DNA from: Xanthostigma xanthostigma
Taxonomy: Eukaryota > Arthropoda > Insecta > Raphidioptera > Raphidiidae
Assembly: GCA_963575645.1 (NCBI GenBank)
Contig: OY754470.1
Span: 29,866,501-29,930,500 of the forward strand
Length of the DNA stretch: 64,000 nt
Reading direction: 5' to 3'
The translations under genes were made by a program, and so were the position numbers. The notes under the pieces are model-generated. The model saw only the letters and a program-made list of their open reading frames with translations, ran no database searches and was not told the DNA's origin. Shown piece after piece: positions 1 through 11,745 of this stretch (position 1 is its first letter; the number at the start of each line of letters is the position of its first letter).

Positions 1-823
1 ATATTGTTTCAACTGATCAATTATTTTTCGAGCAGTTTAACAATGCTTTTCTTTCGGAGAAATAAGTATGGTACAATCTAAGGTTTTCTGCAACCCAGCA
101 CTATTTCTTCCTGAGTAGCATAAGCTATATACAAAATAAAACGTTCATCGTAAAATTTTAATTAAGTTTTAGGCTTCATAACTTTTTTATTTTAATATTC
201 TCCGGAGTGAATCCCAAAGGGCATGTGTGAGACATGCTAGGATAACACGTCACAGGCCCAGAAGTGACACCAGTTACATTAATCGAGCTTCGTGTGGCAC
301 TTTAGGAAGAATATTTCGCAAAATACTATTCGCAGATTCAGTGATGGTATGAGTCTACGTGTACATGCAGTAGTTAAGGTCTATTTAAGTGAAAAATTGT
401 TGTTGTTGGTATCCATTTTGCATTTGTGTGCAAAGAAATCCACGTACTGGCATGCACAAAAATAAAATTGTAAAGAATAGATGAAATTTAAAAAAAAACT
501 AGCATTTTGTCACTAAATTATTCTACAGGGCCTTTTGAAATTAGAAAATATGTGGAAAAACCAATTTCACTTAAAATTTGTCCAGACATGTTAACACTAA
601 TCTTCAGTTCTAAATTACTAAAAAAGTTATAAAGTCTAATTTTACAATGAACGTTTTCTGTGCATCTAGGGAGGAAAAATGGAAATGAGCAGAGAGTAAA
701 AATCTAATACTATCGAGGATTTTGCACGAAAATTCCGAGCTAAATTGGTGAACATTAGTTAACCAAAAACAGATACTGTAAAGTGATATAATATTATAAT
801 ATGTTACTTTCAGATATAAAATC
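1..823. other. AT-rich sequence, no gene seen
   Basis: No long open frame, transposon end or tandem repeat was recognised. Short frames (up to about 70 codons) have no protein-like composition. Confidence 0.5.
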
Positions 824-956
824 AATTCAGAGTATTTATTTCTAGACAGCAGGTATACGTGGAACGCTTTTTTTTAATTTTAATTATTGCCTTGTACATA
901 ATTGTATTTTTAGTAAAAAAATATATCTTATCTTATCTTAATTCAGAGTACCTATT
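824..956 (+). mobile_element. 5'-truncated LINE tail with target-site duplication
   Basis: A 99-bp insert (841-939) ends in a short (ATCTT)n-type tail, the 3' end style of many non-LTR retrotransposons. It is flanked by a 17-bp direct repeat at 824-840 and 940-956 that starts AATTCAGAGTA and differs at two bases. This is what target-primed reverse transcription of a heavily truncated LINE leaves. No coding sequence remains, so the family cannot be named. Confidence 0.6.
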
Positions 957-1063
957 ACAATTTTCAAAAATTGAGTAAAAAAATTGCTGATAGATAATTG
1001 TCCATATGATTTCCGATGCAATTCTAACACAGATCTGTCCAATTATTTTTTTCTAAATATATA

Positions 1064-1737
1064 CAGTGTGTCCCTCGATTGAGTTCACAATAGGTGAGAT
1101 TGACCAAAAATTTTTGAATTTTATATTTTGGGATTCCGCCCTGATTGGTCTGAAACTTATTTTTAGTTTACTTTCGATTTTTTTAAATCAAGTAGGCCTT
1201 CACAGTTGAACAAAACCTCTTTTTGTTTCAGGTAAAGTATCTTTTCCGTTCATAGTACGCAAAAGTGTCACTACGAAAAGTTGTTCACAATGAAAAATTA
1301 TGGCGTTATGCAAATTTTCAGAATGATCGGCCTACTTTGATATATTCCACTCTTGTTTTGTTTTGTTTGAAAAACAATCGCGTGGAGGAAGCCAAATAGA
1401 GTATTGAAGTTTAATTAATTTTTTTTGATAAACTGTAAAAATTTTAATGTCAATTTAAACACTTCTAATCATCTTGTTTTCTCATCTAAGATTTATCATG
1501 TAATCGTTAACAATAAATATTTTTCTACTTCTATTATCAAAGTAGGCCGATCATTCTGAAAATTTGCATAACGCCATAATTTTTCATTGTGAACAACTTT
1601 TCTTAGTGACACTTTTGCGTACTATGAACGGAAAAGGTACTTTAAATCAAGCAGGGCTGAATCTCAAAATATGAAATTCCAATTCAAAAATTTTTGGTCA
1701 ATCTCACCTATTGTGAACTCAATCCGGGGACATACTG
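1064..1737. mobile_element. Palindromic TA-flanked MITE (copy 1)
   Basis: The ends are inverted copies beginning CAGTGTGTCCC, with TA on each side (1062-1063 and 1738-1739), as in Tc1/mariner-type insertions. The inverted repeats extend far inward: the block at about 1190-1342 (AAGTAGGCC... to CGGCCTACTTTG) returns reverse-complemented at about 1537-1650. The element could therefore fold into a long hairpin. There is no transposase, so it is non-autonomous. A second copy lies at 4264-9048. The superfamily call rests on the TA duplication and CAGT-type termini only. Confidence 0.8.
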
Positions 1738-1874
1738 TATTAGTTTTATGTATGACGCTTTTTTACCTCGTTTGGTTTTTAATAAAGTATTCATTCTATT
1801 CTATTCTATATGAGAAAGTTACTCTTGATATTTCCTTGCCAACTAAAATCTTCCCGGAATAATACGAACCGAAA

Positions 1875-2177
1875 GGCTAGTACAGGCCTGGGAAAATGGC
1901 GGCCCGTGGGCCAGATCCGACCCGCAGTAGACTTTTTTCTGGCCCGCGAAGCATTTTATAAATGATTATTAAGAGCACAAAATAGTTTTCCAATATAATT
2001 TGGCGCACATTTTAGAAAAATAGTAAATAGCAAGGGCCACAACAGACGAAAAAAGACTTTTTTGTCGCGGAAATGAAAGGACCTTCTTTTATGCTCTCTA
2101 AATTTTTGGCCCACGATCAAAGTTTCATCAGCAATGTGGCCCGACGATCAAAAGATTTGCCCGCCCCTGGGCTAGTA
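1875..2177. mobile_element. Non-autonomous hAT element with 8-bp TSD
   Basis: The element spans 1883-2169 and is bounded by the exact 8-bp duplication GGCTAGTA (1875-1882 and 2170-2177). Its ends are CAGGCCTGGGAAAA and the inverse of CAGGGGCGGGCAAAT, the CAGRGG-type hAT terminal repeat. The interior keeps GGCCCG-rich subterminal motifs (for example near 1901 and 2141). It is 287 bp with no open frame, so it is a MITE-class hAT. Confidence 0.85.
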
Positions 2178-3660
2178 TGATATATGATTCAAAAAAAATT
2201 ATGTTTAAAATATATAAAACAACTTGAATAGCTAATAAGATTTGTAAATTTACGTTAATGTAAATTAAATCACGTTATACAATTAACGAAAGTATTTTTG
2301 ACACCAACGCGAAACTTGTCAGAACTTTTATATTTTAAAATTACGTAGGCGCGTAATATACGAAAGCACATTTAATCATATTGAATACGAACATAAAACG
2401 CTTAGAATGTGTGTGTAAATATACGTCTTGGGAGCTGTTGAAAATTTCTGTGAAAAATTGGCTCATCTTAAATGGAAATTGCGTGTTTTATACGAAAATT
2501 GCCGTTAATAAATTGTCGTATATTAAATAAATAAAATGACAACTCAACTCATATATCATTTTTTCTTATTTCAAAACATTAATGTTGATTATCGTTATTA
2601 TATGACTAAACATCGGACTTAAGACAAAACCAGGCACAAACTAAAGGCCGCTCGACACGACGATCGTTGCTTTATTTATAGCGCTGGATTTCGTAACGAT
2701 TTTTATGTGTTGGCTTCACATGATGCATGTTTTGAAGCTAGATATGTGAGATTCGAAAGTTAACAGAAGTGGACTTTTATTATCTCTGAACAAAACACAC
2801 GCTATGACGTCATGTTTGTTTATGGACATTGCCCATGTCGCCACGTGACAAGATATTATATTCATATTTCCTCAATAAATCATGTAAAGTTTCTTTGCGT
2901 TAATAATATAATTAGTAGGTATAAATTACTGAGTTATTTACAAATAAGGAAGAAAGAATTTTTCTGTATAAATTAGACCTGTAAATTATTATCTCCCGTT
3001 TGTTCACCATCTTGTTTTTACGGTTTTCATCGGTGGCCAAGGTCACAGGTCTTCAGCGTTCTTAATCCGACCCTGGATATATCGAATAACAAAAAACGAT
3101 GAATACTGAAGGGTAGTTATCGATAGACAATGGTTTTAGTGAAGGCTGTTGTTTTAGTGAAACAACAAGAGCACTTTTGTTGTGATAAGAGGGGTGCACG
3201 TCAAAGGGAGGTTAAGTATCAATCACATTTCAAACACTTTTTGAATACAGAATATTTTTTTTGTTTGATGCATGTTCATAAATTTTTAAATGTGATATCT
3301 ATTCCACTTTTATTTATTTAGTTTTTTGTGATAAGGTTTGTATCTACTATAAAATATAGGTATAGATTGCAATAGAAAGATATAAAAAACACATATTCTT
3401 TTTCTCTCTCTCAACCGTGATTAAAACTTACAGGATATTTCCTGTCATTTGGAATCTTAAAATTTGGGACGGAGAAAGATCTCATAGCACAAATATAGGA
3501 AAAATTCCGAAAATAACTGACTTCTAGTTCTACGTGTAATTATTATCTGACAAACTTGATTTTTTATTACTCTCAAGGCGTGGCTTCTTCTCACACTTGT
3601 CCGCCTTTTTGGTGTTGAATGTTATTTATTCTAAATTATAGAGGTTCGACAAATTAGGTC
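2178..3660. other. AT-rich sequence, no gene seen
   Basis: No supported gene or element. The largest frame (3130-3321) is 63 codons of unremarkable composition. Confidence 0.45.
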
Positions 3661-3665
3661 ATTTA

Positions 3666-3715
3666 CAACAAATAACAAACTTTTCAGCTTTATATTATAT
3701 TAGTATAGGTAAGAT
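3666..3715 (-). mobile_element. Helitron-like 5' end fragment
   Basis: Read on the minus strand this is ACTAATATAATATAAAGC followed by TGAAAAGTTTG, the ACTAATATTATAAA start of the Helitron-like repeats seen elsewhere in the window. The same core recurs at 9099-9133. Only the end is kept. Confidence 0.4.
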
Positions 3716-5250
3716 AGGTACAAAAAAAATAAACAGAAAAAAATTATGAAAACTGAAAATTCGCTCTAGGAATCTTTAAAACTGCTCAATTACGAATAAG
3801 TTACAATTTTATTTATTTGAATTAATTGAGCTAACGTCTGCATAATTCATTAAAAAAACAGCTCTCACAATATGTGGATTTTGTAATCCGTTACTATATG
3901 TTTATTACAATTATTTTTTATAAAACTGAGTAGGTACGGGAATAATAAACAAAACTGACTTTCTTCCTAAAAAGGAGTTTCAATTATATTTGATATTAAT
4001 TTTAGTATATACAAGTTTTTACAAAATTTACCTAAAAAAGAGAAACGACATTAAATATCAATTATTCGCCATTCTTCTCCTAATTAAAACTTTTAAAATA
4101 ATATTCACGAAACTAAATGATAACCTTTAAGAGGCGTTCAATTTTATTCTAATTAGATTACAGTTTTGGCAGTTTTTTTTTGCAGTTCAAAAACTGTTTT
4201 ACCAACCACCGTAAGTGCGAGGGACCATTTCGAAAGAAGCACAACCTATCTTCTTTACATATACAGTGTGTCCCCGGATTGAGTTCACATTAGGTGAGAT
4301 TGACCAAAAATTTTTGAAATGGAATTTCGTATTTTGGGATTCCGCCGTGCTTGGTCTGAAACTTATTTTTAATTTACTTTCGATTTTTAGGCGCGAATAG
4401 CGTAAGCTAAAGCGCCTATATGTACTCGCTTTGTCTGTGAATCTGTGAATCTGTGAGTCACGCTTTTTGTATCCAGCGTACAGCCCAAACGACTTAACCG
4501 ATTTTAAAAAACTTTTTTTTGTTCGATTTGTCTCCGGGTAACTTAGATCCTAACGTCGCCCGATTTTTGAATTTTTGCTCCAGAGGGGAGCAATTTAGAA
4601 AAAACGAAGTTTTTCGCTTATAACTCGCTCAATTTAAATCAGATCGGTTCGAAACCTGTCTTAAACGAAAGAGGAGAAAATTTTACATAAATTTCGTACA
4701 ACAGAATTCGCCCAATCAGTTTTTTTATACACATTTATATAGAAATAAATTCAATCTGATATAACCGATAGCAAACATCTTTCGGTTATCTCTCTCTGTT
4801 GCACGGTATAACATGGTAATATAATTATTGCGTATGTTCAGTCTTAAAATAAAATTGGTCGATAATTTTATTTATGACAATAATGAAATTAAAAGATAGC
4901 ATTTGTTCAAAAACGGATGCCGTTTCGAATATTTCTGAAATGCAACGCCTTCTAAGTTAACAATTTGAATAACTAATTATTAGAACTTAATACTTTGACA
5001 GAAGCAAACGTCACTTTTGACATTTCTTATCATTCCGACACCAAGGATGAGCGGATTGAAACCAAATTTTGGGAGGATGTTTGATATGCAAATATGAAGT
5101 GGCCTATTGTTTTTGGGGAACATCGGCGCATGCGTAAAAGAATATATCTCTTATAATGTTGTTTTATATAATAATAATATAGTTTTTAAGACGGTTTTTA
5201 CTCTATCTATTTTTACTAGAAATTTTTGTAAATTTTTTGGGGAAAATCGG

Positions 5251-7460
5251 TGCCGTCACTCTAAATCCAATATGGCGGACTTCTAAAGATGGCGGACTAA
5301 TTTGATTATGCTTTCCTACAATATGGGTATCAAATGAAAGGGCTTGCTGAGAATAACTCGAAAAATAAAGTGACGTCACTCTAAATCCAATATGGCGGAC
5401 TTCTAAAGATGGCGGACTAATTTTATTATGCTTTCCAACAATATGGGTATCAAATGAAAGGGCTTGCTGAGAATAACTCGAAAAATGAAGTGACGTCACT
5501 CTAAATCCAATATGGCGGACTTCTAAAGATGGCGGACTAATGTTATTATGCTTTCCTACAATATGGGTATCAAATGAAAGGGCTTGCTGAGAATAACTCG
5601 AATCATAAAGTGACGTCACTCTAAATCCAATATGGCGGACTTCTAAAGATGGCGGACTAATGTTATTATGCTTTCCTACAATATGGGTATCAAATGAAAG
5701 GGCTTGCTGAGAATAACTCGAAAAATAAAGTTACGTCACTATAAATCCAATATGGCGGACTTCTAAAGATGGCGGACTAATTTTATTATGCTTTCCTACA
5801 ATATGGGTATCAAATGAAAGGGCTTACTGAGAATAACTCGAAACATAAAGTGACGTCACTCTAAATCCAATATGGCGGACTTCTAAAGATGGCGGACTAA
5901 TTTTATTATGCTTTCCTACAATATGGGTATCAAATGAAAGGGCTTGCTGAGAATAACTCGAAAAATAAAGTAACGTCACTTTAAATCCAATATGGCGGAC
6001 TTCTAAAGGTGGCGGACTTATTTTATTATGCTTTCCTACAATATGGGTATCAAATGAAAGGGCTTGCTGAGAATAACTCGAAAAATAAAGTGACGTCACT
6101 CTAAATCCAATATGGCGGACTTCTAAAGATGGCGGACTAATTTTATTATGCTTTCCAACAATATGGGTATCAAATGAAAGGGCTTGCTGAAAATAACTTG
6201 AAAAATAAAGTGACGTCACTCTAAATCAAATACGGCGGACTTCTAAAGATGGCGCACTAATTTTATTATGCTTTCCTACAATATGGGTATCAAATGAAAG
6301 GGCTTGCTGAGAATAACTCGAAAAATAAAGTTACGTCACTATAAATCCAATATGGCGGACTTCTAAAGATGGCGGACTAATTTTATTATGCTTTCCTACA
6401 ATATGGGTATCAAATGAAAGGGCTTACTGAGAATAACTCGAAACATAAAGTGACGTCACTCTAAATCCAATATGGCGGACTTCTAAAGATGGCGGACTAA
6501 TTTTATTATGCTTTCCTACAATATGGGTATCAAATGAAAGGGCTTGCTGAGAATAACTCGAAAAATAAAGTAACGTCACTTTAAATCCAATATGGCGGAC
6601 TTCTAAAGATGGCGGACTAATGTTATTATGCTTTCCTACAATATGGGTATCAAATGAAAGGGCTTGCTGAGAATAACTCGAATCATAAAGTGACGTCACT
6701 CTAAATCCAATATGGCGAACTTCTAAAGATGGCGGACTAATTTTATTATGCTTTCCAACAATATGGGTATCAAATGAAAGGGCTTGCTGAGAATAACTCG
6801 AAAAAAAAAGTTACGTCACTCTAAATCCAATATGGCGGACTTCTAAAGATGGCGGACTAATGTTATTATGCTTTCCTACAATATGGGTATCAAATGAAAG
6901 GGCTTGCTAAGATTAACTCGAAAAATAAAGTGACGTCAGTCTAAAACCAATATGGCGGACTTTTAAAGATGGCGGACTAAGTTTTTTATGCTTTCCTACA
7001 ATATGGGTATCAAATGAAAGGGCGTGCTGAAAATAACTTGAAAAATAAAGTGACGTCACTCTAAATCAAATATGGCGGACTTCTAAAGATGGCGGACTAA
7101 TTTTATTATGCTTCCCTACAATATGGGTATCAAATGAAAGGGCTTGCTGAGAATAACTCGAAAAATAAAGTAACGTCACTTTAAATCCAATATGGCGGAC
7201 TTCTAAAGATGGCGGACTTATTTTATTATGCTTTCCTACAATATGGGTATCAAATGAAAGGGCTTGCTGAGAATAACTCGAAAAATAAAGTGACGTCACT
7301 CTAAATCCAATATGGCGGACTTCTAAAGATGGCGGACTAATTTTATTATGCTTTCCTACAATATGGGTATCAAATGAAAGGGCTTGCTGAGAATAACTCG
7401 AAAAATAAAGTGACGTCACTCTAAATCCAATATGGCGGACTTCTAAAGATGGTGGACTAA
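5251..7460. repeat. 120-bp tandem satellite, about 18.5 copies
   Basis: The repeat period is exactly 120 bp with no length drift, so copy n starts at 5251+120(n-1). Copies differ by a few substitutions. Each contains TNACGTCACT, a CCAATATGGCGGAC box, a second AAAGATGGCGGAC box 20 bp later, and GGTATCAAATGAAAGGGCTT. The last unit breaks off near 7460. Shared variants reveal partial higher-order structure: copies 5-6 match 10-11, copies 8-9 resemble 15-16, copy 17 matches 7, and copy 12 joins the front of a type-7 unit to the back of a type-3 unit. Because 120 is divisible by three, minus-strand frames stay open for up to 148 codons with a 40-residue period; these are not taken as genes. Confidence 0.97.
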
Positions 7461-7613
7461 GTTTTTGACGTGATAACGTCTTATAAATTGATGAAACACC
7501 AGCTGCACGCACGAAAAAGTGTAACGTTCCGCCTGACCCTGTGCGCGCAAGCGAGAGCGCAGTAATGTATTATTAAATATGATATTCGAGCGGAATACGT
7601 TATCACGTAAAAC
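7461..7613. mobile_element. Short TIR element next to the satellite
   Basis: Its ends are GTTTTTGACGTGATAACG at 7461 and the inverse of GTTTTACGTGATAACG ending at 7613. The interior is more GC-rich than its surroundings (around 7500-7565). It abuts the last satellite unit exactly, so it may mark the array boundary. No TSD was resolved and the family is unknown. Confidence 0.5.
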
Positions 7614-7649
7614 TATCGTCCGTAAACCGACTTTACAGACATCCAATTT

Positions 7650-8085
7650 TTTTATATAATAATGATGTACTTTTTATAATGTTTTATTATTCTACTTTAC
7701 AAGAAAGTTTTGTAAAATGTTTTTTGAGGGAAAGTCGGCGCATGCGCAGAAGAGGTATAAGTTATAAAGTTGTTTGTATATAACAATGGTATACTTTTCA
7801 TAACTGTTTATTATTCGATCTATTTTTACAAGAGTTTTGTATAATTTTTGGGAAAAATCGGCGCATGCGCAAAAGAGATACATGCCATCGTTGTTTTTTA
7901 TATAATAATGGTGTACTTTTTATAATGTTTTATTATTTTATTTTAAAGAAAGTTTTGTAAAAAATTCTTTGAGCTAAAGTCGGCACATATATTATGTTAT
8001 AAAGTTGTTTTTATATAATAATTGGGTACTTTTCATAACGGTTTATTTTTCTATCTGTTTTTACAAGAAAGTTATGAAATTTTTT
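7650..8085. repeat. Degenerate ~120-bp tandem repeats, 4 copies
   Basis: ATATAATAATGRTGTACTTTT-type blocks recur at about 7656, 7778, 7901 and 8014. Each is followed by an AAGTTTTGTAAA stretch and, in the first three, a variant of GTCGGCGCATGCGC (reduced to GTCGGCACAT in the third). Units are far more diverged than the satellite. The CGCATGCG box also lies left of the array (5125-5140), so these repeats are part of the host element. Confidence 0.65.
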
Positions 8086-9098
8086 TTCTAAACTCATAAT
8101 TTCAGAAATATTTTGAAAAAAAATCTGTTGTTCTTTTGTTCTGAAGATGTTAGTTAGGTTTAATTTTTGCATGACACAATAACATATTACATAGAGAACC
8201 ATGAAATTATTAAAATTATATTTTCCTTTCTGTGTTTCATTATTTTCAACTGTTATTTTTTTCTTAGAATAAGTAAATTAAGTTATACTATATTATTCTC
8301 CAAGTGTCGTTAAATATAATTATATATACACCGATTTTCAAACAAAACACCGGGGTATATGACGTAAAATTTCGCGCCTTGTAATTCCTGAATTACTTGG
8401 GCATATACTCCCACTGGTTTTAAATCAAGTAGGCCTTTACAGTTGAGCAAAACCTCTTTTCGTTTCAGGTAAAGTACCTTTTCCGTTCATAGTACGCAAA
8501 AGTGTCACTAAGAATAGTTGTTCACAATGAAAAATTATGGCGTTATGCAAATTTTCAGAATGATCGGCCTACTTTGATAATAGAAGTAGAAAAATATTTG
8601 TTATTAACGATTACATGATAAATCTTAGATGAGAAAACAGGATGATTAGAAGTTTTCAAATTAACATTCAAATTTTTACACTTTATGAAAAAAAATAAAT
8701 TAAACTTCAATTACTCTATTTGGCTTCCTCCTCGCGATTGTTTTTCAAACAAAAGTGGATTTTATCAAAGTAGGCCGATCATTCAGAGAATTTGCATAAC
8801 GCCATAATTTTTCATTGTGAAGAACTTTTCTTAGTGACACTTTTGCGTACTATGAACGGAAAATGTACTTTACCTGAAACGAAAAGAAGTTTTGCTCAAC
8901 TGTAAAGGCCTACTTGATTTAAAAAAAATCGAAAGTAAACTAAAAATAAGTTTCAGACCAAGCAGGGCGGAACCCTAAAATATGAAATTCCAATTCGAAA
9001 ATTTTTGGTAAATCTCACCTATTGTGAACTCAATCCGGGGACACACTGTATACAGACACCGGACAGCCATACCACATTATAATATGTAAAATATATTA

Positions 9099-9133
9099 TA
9101 AACAAACTTTTCAGCTTTATATATTAGTACCGA
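9099..9133 (-). mobile_element. Helitron-like 5' end fragment
   Basis: The minus strand reads TACTAATATATAAAGCTG then AAAAGTTTG, matching the fragment at 3666-3715 apart from a small deletion. Nothing else of the element is recognisable. Confidence 0.35.
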
Positions 9134-9135
9134 TT

Positions 9136-9793
9136 TGACCTTCATTGATGATTAGATTTATAGTAAATTATTGACGTGTAACAACTAGGATCATTAGGGT
9201 CTAAAAAGGCCATTATTGTATTATAAAAGAACCTGCCCAGAGGTCTCTTTATAACCTACTTATTTTTGGTAATAATTTTCAGAGCTGCATTTTAAATGCG
9301 GCATCTCATCTCAACGATCTGGCATCTCACTGACTACTATTATAAAAAAGTGTTTCTAGCTATACGATGAAAGTGTTTTTAAGCCTTACACGCAATAGTA
9401 AAACACAAAAGTTATTTTTATTCGTTGCGCGAACTGTTAATCGAAAACAATGTTTTATGAGCTTTGGACGGCGCTGGCCAGGTCAACCAACATCTCATAA
9501 ACAAAGTTTACGCTGATGAAACGAAATTATGAATACATTATGCTCACTTTTAATCAACGAAGTCTAGCAATCTGGTGATTTTTGACGCCTAAGGCAGCAC
9601 GTAAATTGGAATTTTTATTTCTCTCGATCCGATGTCAGAGCAAACACCATTGGGAAAAAATCGGGCTTCCCTTTCCAATGTGGACACCCACATTCTTGGT
9701 GTTTGTTTTTGCCTTGATATCGTCCATCGTCAGGCGATATCGGGCCGTTAGAAATATAGATCCTACGTAGCAGCAACCTAATAAATAATCTCT
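9136..9793. other. No gene seen; one long imperfect hairpin
   Basis: CAAACACCATTGG at about 9641 pairs with an inverted copy ending near 9709 (CTTGGTGTTTG), enclosing a GC-richer loop. Short frames on both strands (60-94 codons) arise from this richer composition and show no recognisable domain. Confidence 0.4.
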
Positions 9794-10136
9794 GTATAGT
9801 ACGCGCCACGAATCTAAAAGGCTCGGAATTTAGATGCGAATGCGGGCTTGCTTGCGCTTGTACATTCTGTTGAAAAACTACAAACTCGCAACTCAACAAA
9901 ACTAAAATAGCAATAACAACTTGACAATAGCGTGCTCGACTGTACTTTAAAGCAGGAAAGCGACAAATGACAAAGGCAACGAGAGATCACGGCCAATCAC
10001 CGACGAGCGCACGTTCCGTGAAGATAGCTGGCAGGTGGTGGGAGTATCAACGGCTCTGAAATGTGCCTTTGCGACGCTGTTTGTGACTAACTTCCGAAAC
10101 TTTTATATCCGTGGCGCGTACTATACTCCGACTGCC
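9794..10136. mobile_element. 343-bp TIR element
   Basis: The terminal inverted repeats begin GTATAGTACGCGCCACG on both sides (9794 and, inverted, 10120-10136) and continue about 10 bp with few mismatches. The interior is clearly more GC-rich than its flanks and holds no transposase. No convincing TSD, so the superfamily is open. Confidence 0.65.
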
Positions 10137-11084
10137 ACGTTGACAGAAGGAAAAGTTAGAAAAAATATTATAATATTATATATAAACGGGTCAATTTTGC
10201 ATTTTCCTTCGTGTGATGTCCTCAATTAACCGAAAAACAGCAATATAATAGATATATTCTCTGTGTTTTCATATCTCATTAAATGTAATTTGTGCAATAT
10301 ATTTTTATTTTATGTGAAAAATTTCTGACTATTTTTTTACAAAAATAACCTTTATTTGTGAAACAAAAAGCACTTGATCGAATCGTTAATTTGAGTTCAG
10401 TGTGTTGTCAGCCTTAGTGCATTCACTAACACTTGCACACGGAAAGAGGTGTAGGTACAGGGTACACGATCGATAGCACCGTTCTCCCACCACATCATGT
10501 ATAGTACCATACCTATTTCAGGTGAGAGCTGAGTGTGCATAACAGAACGCGGCCTGACCTGTACTGAACAATACAAGAGAAGGGTTCCAAAGGTTGTACA
10601 GGGCCGTACCAGTGATGTAACGAATGTTTATTTTTAGACTTTCGCGAATGCGAATATCTCGTCGGCGATATTCGCTGATACGAACTAAAATGCGAATATT
10701 CAGTTTTCAAATCTGGCGTCATTTGTCCAACGTATGTAAATGTGAGCAAGTGGGGGGAGGAGACCTGTGCCTGTGTTTAAAGTCAACATTATTTTTAAAA
10801 TAAAGACCTTTGGAAATCACATTGCAAAACATTTTTAACACACTTTTAATAAGTTTGACCTGTATGTATGTATTTGTGTTTGTATGTATGTAGTAAAGGA
10901 ATCTTTAAGCGTAATTTTCATCATCTGATTAACTTGAAAATTTGCACGCCAGTCAAGGGCCGATGACACTACAATTATTTCAGGAAAATAAATTTGAATT
11001 TAAAAATTTTGAAAAATATTTGATTTTGAAAATTTTGAAAAATTACTTTTTAGACTAAAAATTAAGAAAACAAATTAAAGTTGA
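10137..11084. other. No gene seen; possible hAT fragment near 10611-10760
   Basis: CAGTGATGTAACGAATG at 10611 resembles a hAT terminus, and GCGAATAT/ATATTCGC motifs follow in both orientations to about 10700, but no matching right end was found. The rest is AT-rich without features. Confidence 0.35.
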
Positions 11085-11371
11085 AAAAAAAACCTAAAAA
11101 ATACACGCTTTAATAGCAAACCGAACTAAAAAGTAGAAGATAATTATTAACAAAATAATTCAATTATAGTAAAAAAATGTGGAGTGCCAATTACTATATT
11201 TTCATTATAACTCTAATTTTATAAAAAGCTACCAATGAAATAATTGTTACATTTAATATCAAGCACCCCACGCTTTTTTATTATATCTAATTGAATTATT
11301 TTGTCAATAATTATTTTCTACGTTTTCGTTCGGTTTGCTCTTAAAGCGTGTTTTTTTTAGTTTTTTTTTAA
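11085..11371. mobile_element. Fold-back (palindromic) element
   Basis: The left arm with ACACGCTTTAATAGCAAACC at 11102 returns inverted as GGTTTGCTCTTAAAGCGTGT near 11332-11351. The arms are about 130 bp around a centre near 11210. No coding sequence and no TSD resolved. Confidence 0.7.
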
Positions 11372-11644
11372 CTATAATTTTTTATATAATATTCAGAAAA
11401 AACACAAGAAAGGATTTTTTCCATTTTTAGATGCAATTCTTTTATAAAATAAAATTTAAAAAAAATGATGAACAAACCTATTGTGCTGAGGTTAGAGGGC
11501 CCTTGTTACGCTGAACACACATATTTCCACCGCGGTAGACACGGTTATATCCACGGTGAACACAGTTATGTGAGACAAAAATGTTTCAGAATTTAAAAAA
11601 AGCGAGTGTGCTTTAGACCACACGACTGAAGTAAAACTTCTTCC

Positions 11645-11745
11645 TGCCATATATAATATATAATAATAAATAATAATATATAATAATATATAATAATATA
11701 TAATAATATATAATAATATATAATAATATATAATAATGATGCAAT
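11645..11745. repeat. (ATAATAT)-type microsatellite
   Basis: About 100 bp of nearly perfect ATAATATATAATA-type repeats. Confidence 0.9.

Larger units (their letters stand above)
4389..8417. mobile_element. Hairpin-ended insertion carrying the satellite array (Helentron-like candidate)
   Basis: This block sits in the T-run of the MITE at 4264-9048, so both edges are defined to within a few T residues. The left edge starts AGGCGCGAATAGCG and forms a short hairpin ending GCGCC (4389-4416). The same hairpin stands alone at 48393-48420, also after a T-run, so it is a real terminus. No TIR or clear TSD is visible. A terminal hairpin, T-rich target and central tandem repeats are known features of Helentron-associated non-autonomous elements. 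No Rep/helicase sequence is present, so the class is inferred. Sequence at 5040-5160 recurs near 23700-24000 (minus) and 62920-63200 (plus). Confidence 0.55.
4264..9048. mobile_element. Palindromic TA-flanked MITE (copy 2), split by a ~4 kb insertion
   Basis: The left end (4264-4388) begins CAGTGTGTCCCCGG and the right part (8418-9048) ends with its inverse. TA lies outside both (4262-4263 and 9049-9050). Against copy 1 the sequence breaks inside the T-run of CGATTTTTTTAAATCAAG and resumes at about 8418. The intervening DNA is a later insertion. The right part keeps both long inverted arms. Confidence 0.85.

Noticed and set aside
5251..7460. CRISPR-like array
   Set aside because: The repeat is continuous without unique spacers and the genome is eukaryotic; this is a satellite.
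5203..7512. Minus-strand frames of 91-148 codons with a 40-residue repeat
   Set aside because: They follow directly from a 120-bp satellite whose unit is divisible by three; there is no unique N-terminus, promoter or conserved domain.
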